Positions 1 to 11,296 are shown, counted from the stretch's first letter. The stretch: DNA of 64,000 nucleotides from Calliphora vicina (GCF_958450345.1 NC_088782.1:113242358-113306357); one strand, 5' to 3'. The notes: generated from the letters alone by a model not told the origin. A program made the numbers and translations.

Positions 1-165
1 CAGCCAGCCAGCCAACCAGACGGACGGACATCGTTTAATCGACTCAGAAAGTGATTCTAAGTCGATCGGTATACTTTAAGGTGGGTGTTAGACTAATATT
101 TTTGGGCGTTACAAACATCTGCACAAACGCATAATACCCTCCCCACTATGGTGGTGTAGGGTATA
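1..165 (-). mobile_element. HINE-A copy, 5' half (cut by window edge)
   Basis: This is the 5' part of a DINE-1-like non-autonomous Helentron, read on the minus strand. It shows the CAGC/GGAC microsatellite, the conserved block around 'aagtcgatcggtatac' and the 5' end 'ccactatggtggtgtagggtata'. The 3' part lies outside the window. Confidence 0.8.
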
Positions 166-225
166 ATAAAAAAACAATTTATTTGCCAAAAAATATTTAA
201 AATTTTTATTTTAAAGTATAATTTG

Positions 226-285
226 TAGAAGGGTTTATAAGATTCGGCTCAGCCGAATATAGATCACTTACTTGTTTAAACATGG
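226..285 (+). mobile_element. HINE-B 3'-end fragment
   Basis: Only the last ~60 bp of a second Helentron-like family remain. They include the hairpin 'attcggctcagccgaat' followed by the terminal 'cttacttgtt'. The same end is seen complete at 33360-33410. Confidence 0.6.
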
Positions 286-360
286 GTTTTTCAAACAGAG
301 AAGCTTTTTACATCAAAATTAATTTATTTTACCAAAAAAATATCAATTTCTTCTTTTTTT

Positions 361-1091
361 TATACCCTACACCACCATAGTGGGGAGGGTATTATGCGTT
401 TGTGCAGATGTTTGTAACGCCCAAAAATATTAGTGTAACACACACCTTAAAGTATACCGAGTCGATTAAACGATGTCCGTCCGTCCGTCTGGTTGGCTGG
501 CCGGCTGGCTGGCTGTCCATGTAAACCTTGTGCGCAGAGTACAGGTCGCAATTTTGAAGATATTTCAATCAAATTTGGTACATATTATTTTTTCGGCTCA
601 AGGACCAAGCCTATTGAAACTGGCTGAAATCGGTCCATTATTTCACCTAGCCCCCATACAAATGTCCCCTCGAAATTGGACTTTATCGGTCATAAATGTT
701 TAATTTATCTATGTATCTACACAAATTCCGCTCCAAATAAGTTTTATATACACAAAATTCATGTCACCAAATTTTGTTATGATCGGTCCATAATTAGTCA
801 TAGCTCCCATATAGACCCGCTTCCGAAAATCACTTTAACGTGCATAAATCGTTTAAAAATATTGGTAAATACACAAAATTCAACATAGTTAACTTTAATA
901 TACACATAAATCACACGACCTAATTTCATGGTGATCGGTCCATAATTGGTCATAGCCCCCAATAACCCCACTTCCGAAAATCACTCAAAAATATAAATTA
1001 TTGAAATTTTAAAAGAAAATTTTGTTTGCTCTTTTACTTAGTGTAGGGTATTATATGGTCGAGCTTGACCGACCATACTTTCTTACTTGTT
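361..1091 (+). mobile_element. HINE-A copy, near full length
   Basis: It runs from the 5' end 'tataccctacaccaccatag' to the 3' hairpin 'ggtcgagcttgaccgacc' and terminal 'cttacttgt'. It contains the (GTCC)n/(GGCT)n block near 477-515 and the internal ~150-bp direct repeats built on 'ccataattagtcatagc'. Short open frames inside are chance products of the repeat. Confidence 0.85.
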
Positions 1092-1479
1092 TATCTATGT
1101 ATCAACACAAATTTCGCTCCAAATAAGTTTTATATATACAAAATTCATGTCACCAAATTTTGTTACGATCGGTCCATAATTAGTCATAGCTCCCATATAG
1201 ACCCGCTTCCGAAAATCACTTTAACGTGCATAAATCGCTTAAAAATGTTGGTATACACACAAAATTCAACATAGTTAACTTTAATATAGACGTAAAGCAC
1301 ACGACCTAATTTTATGGTGATCGGTCCATAATTGGTCATAGCTCCCATATAAGGCCCACTTCCGAAAATCACTCAAAAATATAAATTATTGATATTTTAA
1401 AAGAAAAATATTTTTACTCATTTACTTGGTGTAGGGTATTATATGGTCGGGCTTGTCCGACCATACTTTCTTACTTGTT
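1092..1479 (+). mobile_element. HINE-A 3' half, directly abutting the previous copy
   Basis: This second copy starts abruptly at 'ttatctatgtatc', mid-element, exactly where the copy at 361-1091 ends. It then runs to its own hairpin and 'cttacttgttt'. The junction suggests insertion of one HINE into another with loss of the left half, or unequal exchange between copies. Confidence 0.75.
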
Positions 1480-2480
1480 TTTACTAAAAAATGTTTTTTT
1501 TTACCAAAATAAGCTTCTTAACCAAAAAAAACACATTTCTTAAAAAAAATCTTTTCCAGAAGTTTTGTTTTACTAATTCCAGCAAAACTGCTGGAAGATT
1601 CATTAAATTATCAACAGTATTGTTAATATTTCTTTAGATAACATGCATGAAACTTGCTGCTTCAATTCATTTCTGAAACTTTTATCTGTTTTCAATATTT
1701 ATATAAACAAATTAATTCGAATTATAATTTTATTTCTATGTTGTTCCTCTTTATCCCTGTCACTCTGTCTCTTTCACAACACAACAACACCAAACAAACA
1801 GTTTGTAGTTTTATTCACTCACAATAAATTTATTTTATTTCTATTTATTTTCGATATTTCATGTGGGATTATTTATAAATATTGTAAATTATACTAAATA
1901 TTATAAATGCATATGTATTGTTTTAAAAACAAAATAAAATATTTATTTTTATACAATATAAAAACAACAAAACAACTGAAAAACAATTCTTTACAATAAA
2001 ATAAAATAAAACAAACCAACAAAGGTATTACAAAAATAATCTTTAAAATAATTTAATTGAATATTGTGAAATTTATTATAAAAGTTATTTAATTGATAGA
2101 CAAATAATTGCAAGATAATGGTAAATATTTTATGAAAAAAGTAGCTTTAAAACTATTTTTTTCTATTTAAAAAGAATGTTTAACAATAACATAATTGATA
2201 TATTGATATTCGGTTAAAATATTTATGTTTTACAAAAGTTTTGATACAAAGCTAACATTTTTCTAATTGATTTTTAACAAATTGTTTTTATAGAAATATT
2301 TGTGTAAGCAGAGATAAAGGTGTAAATAATAGTGTATTTACAACACAAGAATTTGGATTTATTATAATGAAACAATAAATCTATAAATTCTGTAGAAAAT
2401 TTAAATTATAGAAAATTTGTAGTGAAATAAAAAAAAAAAATGTGAAACAATATTTTAGTTTTGTTTTAAAAATAAAACAC
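1480..2480. other. AT-rich non-coding stretch
   Basis: About 1 kb of AT-rich DNA with many homopolymer runs. No convincing coding frame, repeat end or RNA gene was seen. Short open frames here have low-complexity translations. Confidence 0.5.
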
Positions 2481-2559
2481 AACAAATTCAATGGAATGAG
2501 TGAAATTTTGCTTTTGTCAGCTCACACATTTTATGGCATTTAATATTTAAAAATAATTT

Positions 2560-2775
2560 CTGGATATGGCCTTACCGACTGCGCCTTATGAACTCCATCC
2601 TATTGCTCCACTTTTGGCTCACTTTTTCGAGCATACCCGGTCTTATTTAATCAATAGTGTGCCGCATGTTGGCTTCTAAATAACCAATCGTTGCTGGTTT
2701 ATCAGCATAGGCCATAGATTTGACATACCTCCACAAAAAATAGACTAACGAGGCGAGGCGGAGGTCTATTTCTTG
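2560..2775 (-). pseudogene. mariner-like transposase, C-terminal fragment
   Basis: On the minus strand the frame reads 'VYFLWRYVKSMAYADKPATI', then 'IRPGMLEKVSQKWSNRMEF' after a TAA stop. This matches the C-terminal part of an IS630/Tc1/mariner transposase whose third catalytic residue lies in a 'LTPLDYFLWGY' block. Here the block is degraded ('LRLASLVYFLWRY'), so the third acidic residue is lost. Related fragments lie at 9322-9866, 20630-21543, 48700-49925 and 56967-57164. The upstream transposase is missing; non-matching sequence takes over above about 2780. Confidence 0.65.
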
Positions 2776-2949
2776 AGATATTTCTTCGCCGCACAGTGGC
2801 TCATTTTCGTTTTTCATCGGCCAAATTTTTTTTGGAAAACTGAATTTTTCTCCAGTTTTCATTAAAATCGGTTCAGCAGTTGTTGCGCAATTTAAGGTTA
2901 AAGTTGAACTTTTAATTTTTGTATAGCATTTAGTATGAAAATGCAAATT

Positions 2950-3210
2950 TTTTGTCTTATATGGGAGCTATGGCTAATTATGGACCTATCGCCATGAAAT
3001 TAGGTCGTGTGATTTATGTCTATATGGAAGTTATTTCTATTGAATTTTATGTTTATACCAACATTTTTAAGAGATTTATGCTCGTTAAAGTGATTTTCGG
3101 AAGCGGGTCTATATGGGAGCTATGACTAATTATGGACCGATCGTAACAAAATTTGGTGACATGAATTTTGTGTATATAAAACTTATTTGGAGCAAAATTT
3201 GTGTAGATAC
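2950..3210 (-). mobile_element. HINE-A, 3' portion left of a hAT insertion
   Basis: This is HINE-A sequence with two internal repeats ('tatgggagctatgactaatt'). It stops at 'gtagatac', the copy of the target site at 3203-3210. The element resumes at 7675 with the same eight bases. The interruption is the hAT element 3211-7674. Confidence 0.85.
3203..3210. repeat. 8-bp target site duplication, left copy (GTAGATAC)
   Basis: GTAGATAC here is identical to 7675-7682, and uninterrupted HINE-A copies carry a single 'gtagatacat' at this point. An 8-bp duplication is characteristic of the hAT superfamily. Confidence 0.9.
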
Positions 3211-3478
3211 TAGGGTATTCGAATTATTCGATTTTTCTCTTGTTCGAATAAAACGAATAATTCGAATAAGAGATTTAAACCTGTTCGAATAATTCGATCA
3301 CACTTTTAAAATTAATCGAATTATTCGAATAATTTAAATTTTTTTAAAAAAGTAAAGAATGAAGTTTTGAAGTCGGTTTTTTAATATTTTATTGTTAAAG
3401 AAAAACAAAAAATAACGTTAAAGTTAACAATTCAAGTATTGATAATGTTAAAAAACTCTGCCATTAAATAACATCAAT

Positions 3479-3766
3479 TTGAACTACCCCCCGTTGCAAC
3501 AGACATATGACAACAAAGTAACATATGCAAATGTACTTAGAAACAACCAAACTCAGCCGCAAGTCCGTCAAAACGAAATCCAAAACGAAAATATAAACCC
3601 AGAGGTAAGAGAGCAAACGCCAATTTTCAATTTTACCCGACTAGAATCTACAATAGAAACTCTTGTGCAATCGGTAAATAACTTTACAAACTCAATGAGT
3701 AACATGATGCAAGAAATGCTTAAGATGCAATCAATGTTATTGCAGGCTGTGCTTAACAGACCATGA
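3479..3766 (+). pseudogene. Jockey-clade ORF1 C-terminal fragment
   Basis: A 95-codon frame opens on a TTG and is probably 5' truncated, since the frame stays open a little further upstream. It contains 'VTYANVLRNN', the kind of motif found after the zinc knuckles in Jockey-clade ORF1 proteins, followed by a hydrophilic, Met-rich C-terminus. The zinc knuckles themselves are absent. Its stop overlaps the ORF2 start as ATGA at 3763, the arrangement used for coupled ORF1/ORF2 translation in many non-LTR retrotransposons. Confidence 0.6.
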
Positions 3767-6406
3767 ACTGCCTAAGGATATGTTTTTGGAATGCAAACGG
3801 CATACGCCAACACAAAAACGAACTCGAATATTTTTTAAGAAACCAACAAATTGATGTAATACTGGTTTCTGAAACTCATTTGACGTCCAGAAGTTCCTTT
3901 CGAATAAATGGATATGTAATATATGACACCAAAGATCCCAGAGTTAGAGCATGCGGAGGCTCGGCAATTTTAATAAAAGCTCGAATAAAACACTACTTAA
4001 TGTGTGATTTTTGCGAAGATTATCTTCAAGCTACTACAATCTGTCTTGAAGATTTTCATCGAAACTTAGTGATTTCATCGATATACTCACCCCCAAGATT
4101 TTCAATTACAGAAAGTCAATATAATAGATTTTTTAAATAACTAGGCCCCCGTTTCCTGGCTGCTGGTGATTTTAATGCTAAGCACACATTCTGGGGATCA
4201 CGACTGATTACCCCTAAAGGTCGTGTTTTGTTCGACTCAATTTCTAAAATGGGTTTGCATGTGCTTTCGAGCGGCCAACCTACTTACTGGCCTACTGACC
4301 CACGAAAAATACCGGATGTTATTGATTTTAGCGTGATGAAAAATATCCCTAGAGAAATGATTCAAATTGAATCCTCGCTGGAACTATCTTCAGATAACTC
4401 ACCCACTATTATTACTTTATTGAGCCCCCTAGAAATTGTATCCCCGACTGGTAATTTAGCGATGGCAGGCACAAGAATAAATTGGCTCAAATATAAAAAA
4501 TACCTCAGTACACATTGCTCGGAAAACATACCGCTAAGAACACCAGAAAACATCGATCACTCTCTTATCAATTTCGATAAAAATCTCAGAATGGCTGCTC
4601 AACATGCTACCCAAACCCCCCGACAATTCAGATATAATAGAATTAATTCTGCAGATGTCGAACGGCTCTTAAATGAAAAAAGAAGATTTCGAAGAGAGTG
4701 GCAGTTGCACAGATCCCCCCAACTAAAATCGAAGCTTAAAGATTGTATAAAAAGACTTAAAAAGCTCTTGGAATTTCGAAAAATGGAATCATTGAATAAA
4801 TATTTAGAAAGCCTGGACGCAACCCCGCAATCGGATTACTCATTATGGCGAGCAACAAAAAATCTTAAAAGACCCGTTATATGTAAGTCCCCCTTGCGAA
4901 ATTCAAGTGGTGGTTGGGCAAGAAATGATACTGAAAAAGGGAATCTGTTTGTTAATCATTTAAAAAAAGTATTTACACCGAACACATCAAACGAAGCAAT
5001 TGAGTTGCCACCTGTTGCACCCTATTTTGGAGCAGCCGTACCCCTACGGTTTGAGATTCGAGAGATCGAAAATGCTATTGCTGATTTAAATCCCAAGAAA
5101 GCGCCTGGTATGGATAGCAATAAAAATAATTCTTTTTATTTTTAATGCTATATTACGACTTGAATAGCAATAAAAATAATTCTTTTTATTTTTAATGCTA
5201 TATTACGACTTGAATATTATCCTCCAGAATGGAAGGTTTCACTGGTTACCATGATACCCAAGCCGGGAAAAGATCACACAAAAGTAGAATCATACAGACC
5301 CATCAGCCTATTGTCTAATATATCAAAGCTATTTGAGAAGATACTTATGAACAAGTTGTACCCGATGTTAACTGAAAACAATTGCATTCCGAATCATCAA
5401 TTTGGATTTAGAAGAAAACACAGTACTATCGAACAAACCCATAGACTTGTAAATATGGTGAGAAAAGCGTTTGAAGAAAAGAAATACTGTTCTGCACTCT
5501 TCATCGACATCTCTCAAGCGTTTGATAAGGTATGGCATGCTGGATTAATATACAAATTGAGTCAAAATTTACCGGCAAACACACATAAGCTGTTGGAAAG
5601 CTATTTAACTGGTCGAACATTTAAGGTTAAAGAGGGAAACTTTTTAAGTGCTTCACAACCCATTGAAGCTGGAGTCCCCCAAGGCAGTATCCTGGGACCT
5701 TTTTTATATTTGATGTATTCGTCTGATATGCCAATAACAATCGCACTCATACATCAACATTTGCTGATGATACTGCTATTCTAAGCATTCATGAAAATCC
5801 TCAAGAAGCGTCTCGTTACATACAAAACCACATATTTGAATTAGAAAAATGGTTAAAACAATGGAAAATTAAAGTCAACGAGCAAAAATGTACACACATT
5901 ACCCTATTCATATCAATAACCAAACAATAATTCAACAATCGGAAGTGAAATACCTCGGAATACATCTCGATCGTCGCCTTACATGAAAAAGTCATATAGA
6001 TGCAAAGTTGACTCAAATGAAATTGAAATCAATTCAAATTAATTGGCTTATTGGCAGAAACTCCACGCTTAGTTTAGATTGTAAACTTCTACTTTATAAC
6101 ATGATCATAAAACCGATATGGTGTTATGGCATACAGTTATGGGGCACGGCCTCAGCGTCAAATGTAGAAAAGATCCAAAGACGCCAAAACAAGTTTCTAA
6201 GAATGATCACAGTTGCCCCCTGGTATATCAAAAACGCGAATATACACAAAGATCTAAACGTGCCCATTGTAAAAACTGAAATCTCGAAAAACGTACAAAA
6301 ATATTTAAAAAAACTTGAAGTTCACCCAAACCCGCTGGCCCGCAACATATTAGATAACCGTGGCCACACTCGATTAAGAAGGAGGGACACAGCAGACCTA
6401 ATCTAA
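3763..6406 (+). pseudogene. Jockey-clade ORF2: endonuclease-reverse transcriptase (broken)
   Basis: The frame opens with an APE-type endonuclease: 'FWNANGI', 'VSETHL', 'ACGGSAILIK' and, after an in-frame TAA at 4138-4140, 'AAGDFNAKHTFWGS'. The reverse transcriptase follows with 'DLNPKKAPGMD', 'IPKPGKD', 'YRPISLLSNISKLFEKIL', 'ALFIDISQAFDKVWH', 'AGVPQGSILGP' and 'FADDTAIL', then the thumb motif 'VKYLGIHLDRRLT'. Lesions are a 50-bp tandem duplication at 5114-5213 with nearby loss of codons, a one-base loss near 5732 just before FADD (5760-5771), another shift near 5903, and TGA at 5984 for the expected Trp. The family's usual ORF2 is about 900 codons, so most of it is present but it cannot be functional. 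The short 3' tail ends near 6580 in an A-rich run. Confidence 0.85.
5114..5213 (+). repeat. 50-bp exact tandem duplication inside the Jockey RT
   Basis: The segment beginning 'atagcaataaaaataattc' is present twice with period 50. It breaks the RT frame between 'KKAPGMD' and 'FNAILRLEYYPPEW'. It accompanies a small deletion, because roughly a dozen codons normally found there are missing. Confidence 0.85.
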
Positions 6407-6599
6407 AAGGAAGAATGCCAATTTAACCAAAACAACCATGAACACAAAATTTTTTCGTCCGGCACTGGCTGGACTAATTAAATAATAATATTATATATAA
6501 GATTTGAACCACTTATTGTTAGTTCATTAAATAATGAAGATACAATAAATAAATAATGACAAAAAAAACAAATTTCAACAGAAATATTCTGATCAGATA

Positions 6600-7280
6600 A
6601 ACTCCCGAACAATCTACAAAACAATAGACTTTCCGTTTTGGAACTATGCTTTATACTATTTTAGCTAGTTGGACATGATCCTGAATTCATATACAATATA
6701 AACGTATTAAGAACTTTTTTATGTCGTTCATTAATTCGGGTTTTAAATTGAGTAACTAATTCTTTAGTCAATTAATTATTCACTATTTCTAAATTATTTA
6801 TAACAAATTGTATTATACATCAAGCTCTATCAACGTAGCCAAATCTTTGCTTAATAAAGTGGTCTTGGGGAATTACACAATAAAGGGAATCTGTCCGAAG
6901 TTTGATATCATTGTCAGTGAACTTGGCTAATTTGAAGTCAGGCAGTGCATGATTGACGCATTTACAACTACGCAAAATGTTTATTACCATGTTAGACAAA
7001 GATGTTCAACGATGATCAAAATCATGTATAAGACGAACTCCATGCTTTTCTTGCAACAAAACGTTAGTTGGCAATATTTGTGTTTATCATTTGATTTATT
7101 AAATATTTTGCAACACTTATGTACGCGGTTAATAACATCACTTATATACATATATTTTAAGATCATGGCCTTCATCTATTTCAATGTAATCATTATAAAT
7201 GTCATCCTCAATATCATTTTCGACGACCGTTTCAAAATCACATTCTCCATCACATTCAACTCCACTTTAATCTAAGTTAA
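6600..7280 (-). pseudogene. hAT transposase fragment (decayed)
   Basis: Reading down from 7280 on the minus strand, an acidic stretch ('FETVVENDIEDDIYNDYIEI') is followed by 'ISDVINRVHKCCKIFNKSND', then after a frameshift 'LLQEKHGVRLIHDFDHR', TGA at 7006-7008, 'TSLSNM', and 'ALPDFKLAKFTDNDIKL'. This follows the order of the hAT catalytic domain, where an 'L.lDv.TRWnS' block is conserved; the TGA replaces the Trp of that block. A later piece reads 'ELVTQFKTRINERHKKVL'. The 5' BED finger and the C-terminal dimerisation region are not seen. It lies inside the element 3211-7674 whose 8-bp duplications independently support a hAT assignment. Confidence 0.7.
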
Positions 7281-7674
7281 AATTTTGATTATTAATTGTG
7301 ATTCTTTTAAAATTTCGCCAGCTAAATAACAAATATTTTATTCCGTACCTTTTATTTTCATTGGTTCAGGAGCTATCGGAACACTCATCTAGAGTGTTCG
7401 AAAGTTCCTTTGTCTTTAGTTATTTGTCGAATTTCAGAAACAATACAGTTTTTGTGAGTCATTATTACTTATTTAAATTTGAAATTATGAAAAATTTTAA
7501 GCAATTTAATAAATTTAAATATATATGAACATTTATTCGTTTTATTCGATTATTCTACATAAAATTGTTCGAATTATTCGTTATTCGAAAATGGCCATTT
7601 TTAAATTGTTCGAATAATTATTCGTAAGAATATATTCGATTAATCGAACGATCATTAGTCGAATGAATACCCTA

Positions 7675-7885
7675 GTAGATACATATATAAATTAACCATT
7701 TACGACCGATAAAGTATAACTTCGGGAGAACATTTGTATGGGTGCTAGGTGAAATAGTGGACCGATTTCAGTAATTTTCAATAGACTTCGTCCTCGGGCC
7801 GAAAAAAATGTATGTACCAAATTTTATCGCAATATCTTCAAAATTGCGACTTGTACTTTGCGCCAGTCATATGAACAAATAAAAT
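7675..7885 (-). mobile_element. HINE-A continuation right of the hAT insertion
   Basis: Sequence resumes with GTAGATAC (7675-7682) and continues as HINE-A through 'tttgtatgggtgctagg' to 'gcgacttgtactttgcgcc'. The 5' microsatellite end is missing, and the next HINE starts at 7890. It is more divergent than most copies, consistent with greater age. Confidence 0.8.
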
Positions 7886-7889
7886 AAAA

Positions 7890-8466
7890 ACAAGTAAGGA
7901 AGTATGGTCGGTCAAGCCCGACCATATAATACCCTACACTAAGTAAAAGAGCAAAAACATTTTTCTTTTAAAATTTCAATAATTTATATTTTTGAGGGAT
8001 TTTTGGAAGTGGGCCTTATATGGGGGCTATGACCAATTATGGACCGATCACAATGAAATTAGGTCGTGTGATTTATGTCTATATTAAAGTTAACTATGTT
8101 GAATTTTGTGTGTTTACCAAAATTTTTAAGCGATTTATGCACGTTAAAGTGATTTTCGGAAGCGGGTCTATATGGGAGCTATGACTAATTATGGACCGAT
8201 CGTAACAAAATTTGGTGACATGAATTTTGTATATATAAAACTTATTTGGAGCGAAATTTGTGTAGATACATAGATAAATTAAACATTTATGACCGATAAA
8301 GACCAATTTCGAGGGGATATTTGTATGGGGGCTAGGTGAAATAATGGACCGATTTCAGCCAGTTTCAATAGGCTTGGTCTTTGGGTCGAAAAAGTAATAT
8401 GTACCAAATTTGATCGAAATATCTTGAAAATTGCGAGCTGTACTCTGCGCACAAGGTTTACATGGA

Positions 8467-8524
<58 letters not shown>

Positions 8525-8967
8525 ACCAGACGGACGGACGGACATCGTTTAATCGAGAAAGTGATTCTAAGTCGATCGGTATACTTTAAGGTGGGTGTTA
8601 CACTAATATTTTTGGGCGTTACAAACATCTGCACAAACGCATTATACCCTCCCCACTATGGTGGTTAGGGTGGATCAATTTGTTCGGGCCCAAAAAACGT
8701 GGTAAAGCGTATAGCAAATTCGTAATCTACGGAAAATTCTATGAACTTTTTCAGAAGAAACCATGGTTCTAAAATCAAAATCGAGCTTCCGGTTTTTTAC
8801 GAGAAGATTTGGAGCTCAAGACCTCTTTTGCTAGGAGACCTCGGGTATGGCCAATTTTAAAAATAATAATATTTCTTCGTTTATGTTCCGATTTCAAAAA
8901 AATTACATATATGTAGAATCTTCGCTTCGAGTACTACATATAACATCTCGGTGGTGTAGGGTATAAA
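7890..8967 (-). mobile_element. HINE-A with long (CAGC)n and an internal insertion
   Basis: Full-length copy from 'caagtaaggaagtatggtcgg' to 'gtgtagggtata'. The microsatellite at 8467-8523 is expanded to about 14 CAGC units, the longest in the window. Near the 5' end the sequence is interrupted between GGTGG copies at 8660-8664 and 8950-8954 by a ~285-bp insert. Confidence 0.85.
8665..8954 (-). mobile_element. insert in HINE, related to the 15-16 kb / 42-43 kb repeat
   Basis: On the minus strand it carries 'tagtactcgaagcgaagatt' and 'catacccgaggtctcctagc', which resemble the right part of the repeats at 15099-16335 and 42450-43706 ('catacccgaggtgtcctac'). It is flanked by GGTGG on both sides, a possible 5-bp target duplication. 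No terminal inverted repeats were recognised. Confidence 0.45.
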
Positions 8968-9321
8968 AATAGAACAAAAATTTGGGAGTAATTTCATTCA
9001 AATTAAAAAAAGTGTTCAACAAACAGGTCAAAACAGGTCAACAAGTATATATAGGCTTAAAGAGGACACTTTGGACTTTCTACTGGTTGTAAAACTTGTT
9101 TAACCCCTTTTGACTCTAAGCACTTTTATTCCACTGAAATTCAAATTTGGCTAAAATATAGTACCTGAGAAAAAAATTAATAACACATCAGGTATAAACG
9201 GTACAATGACAAATCATATCAGCTCTTAAAGACTATTATCCTACCAACATAACAAAAGAAAAATCATCCAATTATCTATAATAGTTTGCGAGTAATGATA
9301 ATTTACTTCTGATCAAATTTA

Positions 9322-9866
9322 CAAAAATCACATTTTTATAAAATGACATAAAATATTTGATTTTAACAGCATGCCAAGCACGAAATTGACAAAATTTTTA
9401 TTTAATTTTTTGGCTACCTTAGTTTCAATATGTTTACTATTGAATGGCATTAAAATTTTTGAAATCGGAGTTAACAAAAAGTTGGACGTTTTGGTCGATG
9501 AAATTGAGCCACCGGGCGCCGTCTTGTTAGAACCATTTCTCCTGCAAATGAGGAATAAAAAATTAATAATTTTTCTGTAGCGTTCGCCATTCACGTTAAT
9601 GTTGGCACCGGTTTCAGAATTAAAGACCAATGAGCCGATGATACATGCGGCATATAAATCGCAGCAAACAGTGATTGTTTCGGGATGTAATGGGGTCTCG
9701 TAAGTATTAAGCTCTCTCCGTAAATAAAAAATCTGCTTGTTTGCATACCCGTTAAGCCAGAAATGAGCCTCATCACTGATGATGATTTGACTTGACGAAC
9801 AGAGCGCGAATTTTGGATATAAATTTCAGTGATTCGTAAACATTGTTCTGGTGTAAGTCTTTGCAT
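9322..9866 (-). pseudogene. mariner-like transposase, internal fragment
   Basis: On the minus strand the N-terminus reads 'MQRLTPEQCLRITEIYIQNS', a DNA-binding start. After a deletion and frameshift come 'ISDEAHFWLNGYANKQIF', 'LHPETITVCCDLYAACIIGS' and 'NINVNGERYRKIINF'. This is the same family as the fragments at 20630 and 48700 (IS630/Tc1/mariner), where 'SDEAHF' holds the first catalytic Asp. The second and third catalytic motifs are absent, and several frameshifts make it non-functional. Confidence 0.7.
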
Positions 9867-9869
9867 GGT

Positions 9870-10715
9870 AAAATTATTACCCCTTTTCGTAACACATCTT
9901 TAGGTGTCAATTAAAGACACCTTAAGCTTTTATTAACAACTCTACCATAAACTTACTCCTCCTTCTTTAAACGTTTGTTTTTTTAATCAAAAATCATTTA
10001 AGCTTAAATCTTTTGATTTCGTATTCCTGCAATTCCTTTTACATTCCTTTCTCCTACGGCATTATTTTCCTAGCCGTTCTTTGCTATTATAACTGTTAAT
10101 TTCACTGTTCATGTCATGACTTGTTTCAGTAATTAATTTGATTATTTTTCGTTGATTTCAGCATAAACAAGTCGAGGGCAACGATAAACAAAAAAAAAAA
10201 AAAATTGGAGAAAAAAGCAGAGCAAAAATTAATTGAATTTCTTTTTTTTTGTTGTTGTTTTTGTTTTATAAAAACGTGTAAATCATTGCTTTCAATATTA
10301 ATGGCCACCAGGATGAAACTGAAAGCAATAAGAAAACGAAACTCTCTAATACTTATTTGGAAAGTGTAAATGTATTTATACTGGACTGAAGTCAGTAATG
10401 CAAAAATGTTTCAAAAGATTTATACTTTTGAATTCGTTTCTTTTATTTTTTTTGTTTGTTTGTTTGGTATATTAAAAGAAAACTTCTCATTCCATTTAAA
10501 ACCTAAGAGTGTTTATCATTGAAAACGTAAAGTTTAGCTATAAATTATAGGGAAGTTATATTAAATAAATCTCAAAGTTGGTAACGCCGCTATTTGAAAC
10601 AGATATATAGATAGATTTGAAGGGGTTTTACTATAAGAAGTAAACATCCACTAGGAGATCTATAGGATCCATTTACAAAGAAAGTCTAAACTATATGTGA
10701 AGAGAAGAAATGAAA
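9870..10715. other. non-coding stretch, no feature recognised
   Basis: AT-rich sequence with poly-A/T runs and short GTT repeats. No convincing coding frame or repeat termini were seen. Confidence 0.45.
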
Positions 10716-11296
10716 TTTCTTCTATCTTATAAACCATTCACCAAATTATACTTCAACATAAAAATTTTAAATATTTTTAGGTAGAAAAATTTTTTTTTTT
10801 CCAAAGTGGTTTTTTTCATTTTTTGGAAAAAAAAAAATTTCGAATTGTTATTTTAAATTTTTGAAATTTAAAATTTTTTTATTGAAATTTAAAAAAAAAA
10901 ATTTTTGTTTTTTAAATTTTTTTTGGTGAACAAACAAATCGTGTTATAAAATATTTTTTCCGATTTTGACCCATTGTAGGTCCAACTTACTATGGTTTTA
11001 TATACGTCGCTGCAAAGGTCTTTCAAATATCTATCATTAGATATCCATATGGTCCACATTATCTTAGTAATCCAGATATAGGTCAAAAATCGAGGTTGTC
11101 CCGGTTTTTTCTTCATATCTCAGCCATTTGTGGACCAATTTTGCTGATTTTTAATAGGAAACTTCTGGAAAGCAAGTCTGACAGAATTATTGAAGATTTG
11201 GATCCCGAAGATATCTTCAGTCTTCAGAAAATTGATTTCAACAGACAGACGGACATGGCTTAATCGACTCCGCTATCTATAAGGATCCAGAATATA
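10716..11296 (-). mobile_element. HINE-B copy (3' hairpin missing)
   Basis: Recognised by 'accattcaccaaattatactt', long poly-T/poly-A tracts (10785-10925), 'gacccattgtaggtccaact', 'atatctcagccatttgtgg' and the 5' part 'cagacagacggacatggctt'. Compared with the copy at 29621-30306 it lacks the 3' hairpin and the last 5' bases. Confidence 0.7.

Larger units (their letters stand above)
3211..7674 (-). mobile_element. hAT-type transposon with nested Jockey insertion
   Basis: The ends are TAGGGTATTC at 3211 and its reverse complement at 7665-7674. Both flanks carry many 'ttcgaat' subterminal motifs (3217-3330 and 7540-7665), as hAT ends often do. Perfect 8-bp duplications GTAGATAC flank it. A decayed hAT transposase is readable on the minus strand (about 6600-7275). 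The middle, about 3470-6580, is a Jockey-type retrotransposon inserted later. Without that insert the hAT would be roughly 1.35 kb, so its transposase gene is probably also truncated. Confidence 0.8.

Noticed and set aside
676..888. Recurrent ~70-codon frames starting MDFIGHKCLIYLCI
   Set aside because: They recur in every HINE-A copy, on whichever strand it lies, together with opposite-strand frames (MIFGSGPYMGAMTNYG). They are translations of a non-coding repeat, and stop positions vary between copies.
3470..6580. Target site duplication of the Jockey element
   Set aside because: Short similar strings ('atttgaac' and 'atttcaac') near the ends do not match well enough to call.
7298..7528. 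Possible BED zinc-finger start of the hAT transposase
   Set aside because: No paired Cys/His pattern could be read on the minus strand upstream of the catalytic remnant.
8467..8523. CRISPR-like regular repeats
   Set aside because: Simple 4-bp microsatellite without spacers, in a eukaryotic repeat.
8462..8668. Frame with Ser-Gln-Pro-Ala repeats
   Set aside because: It translates the CAGC microsatellite of a HINE; no start context or conservation.
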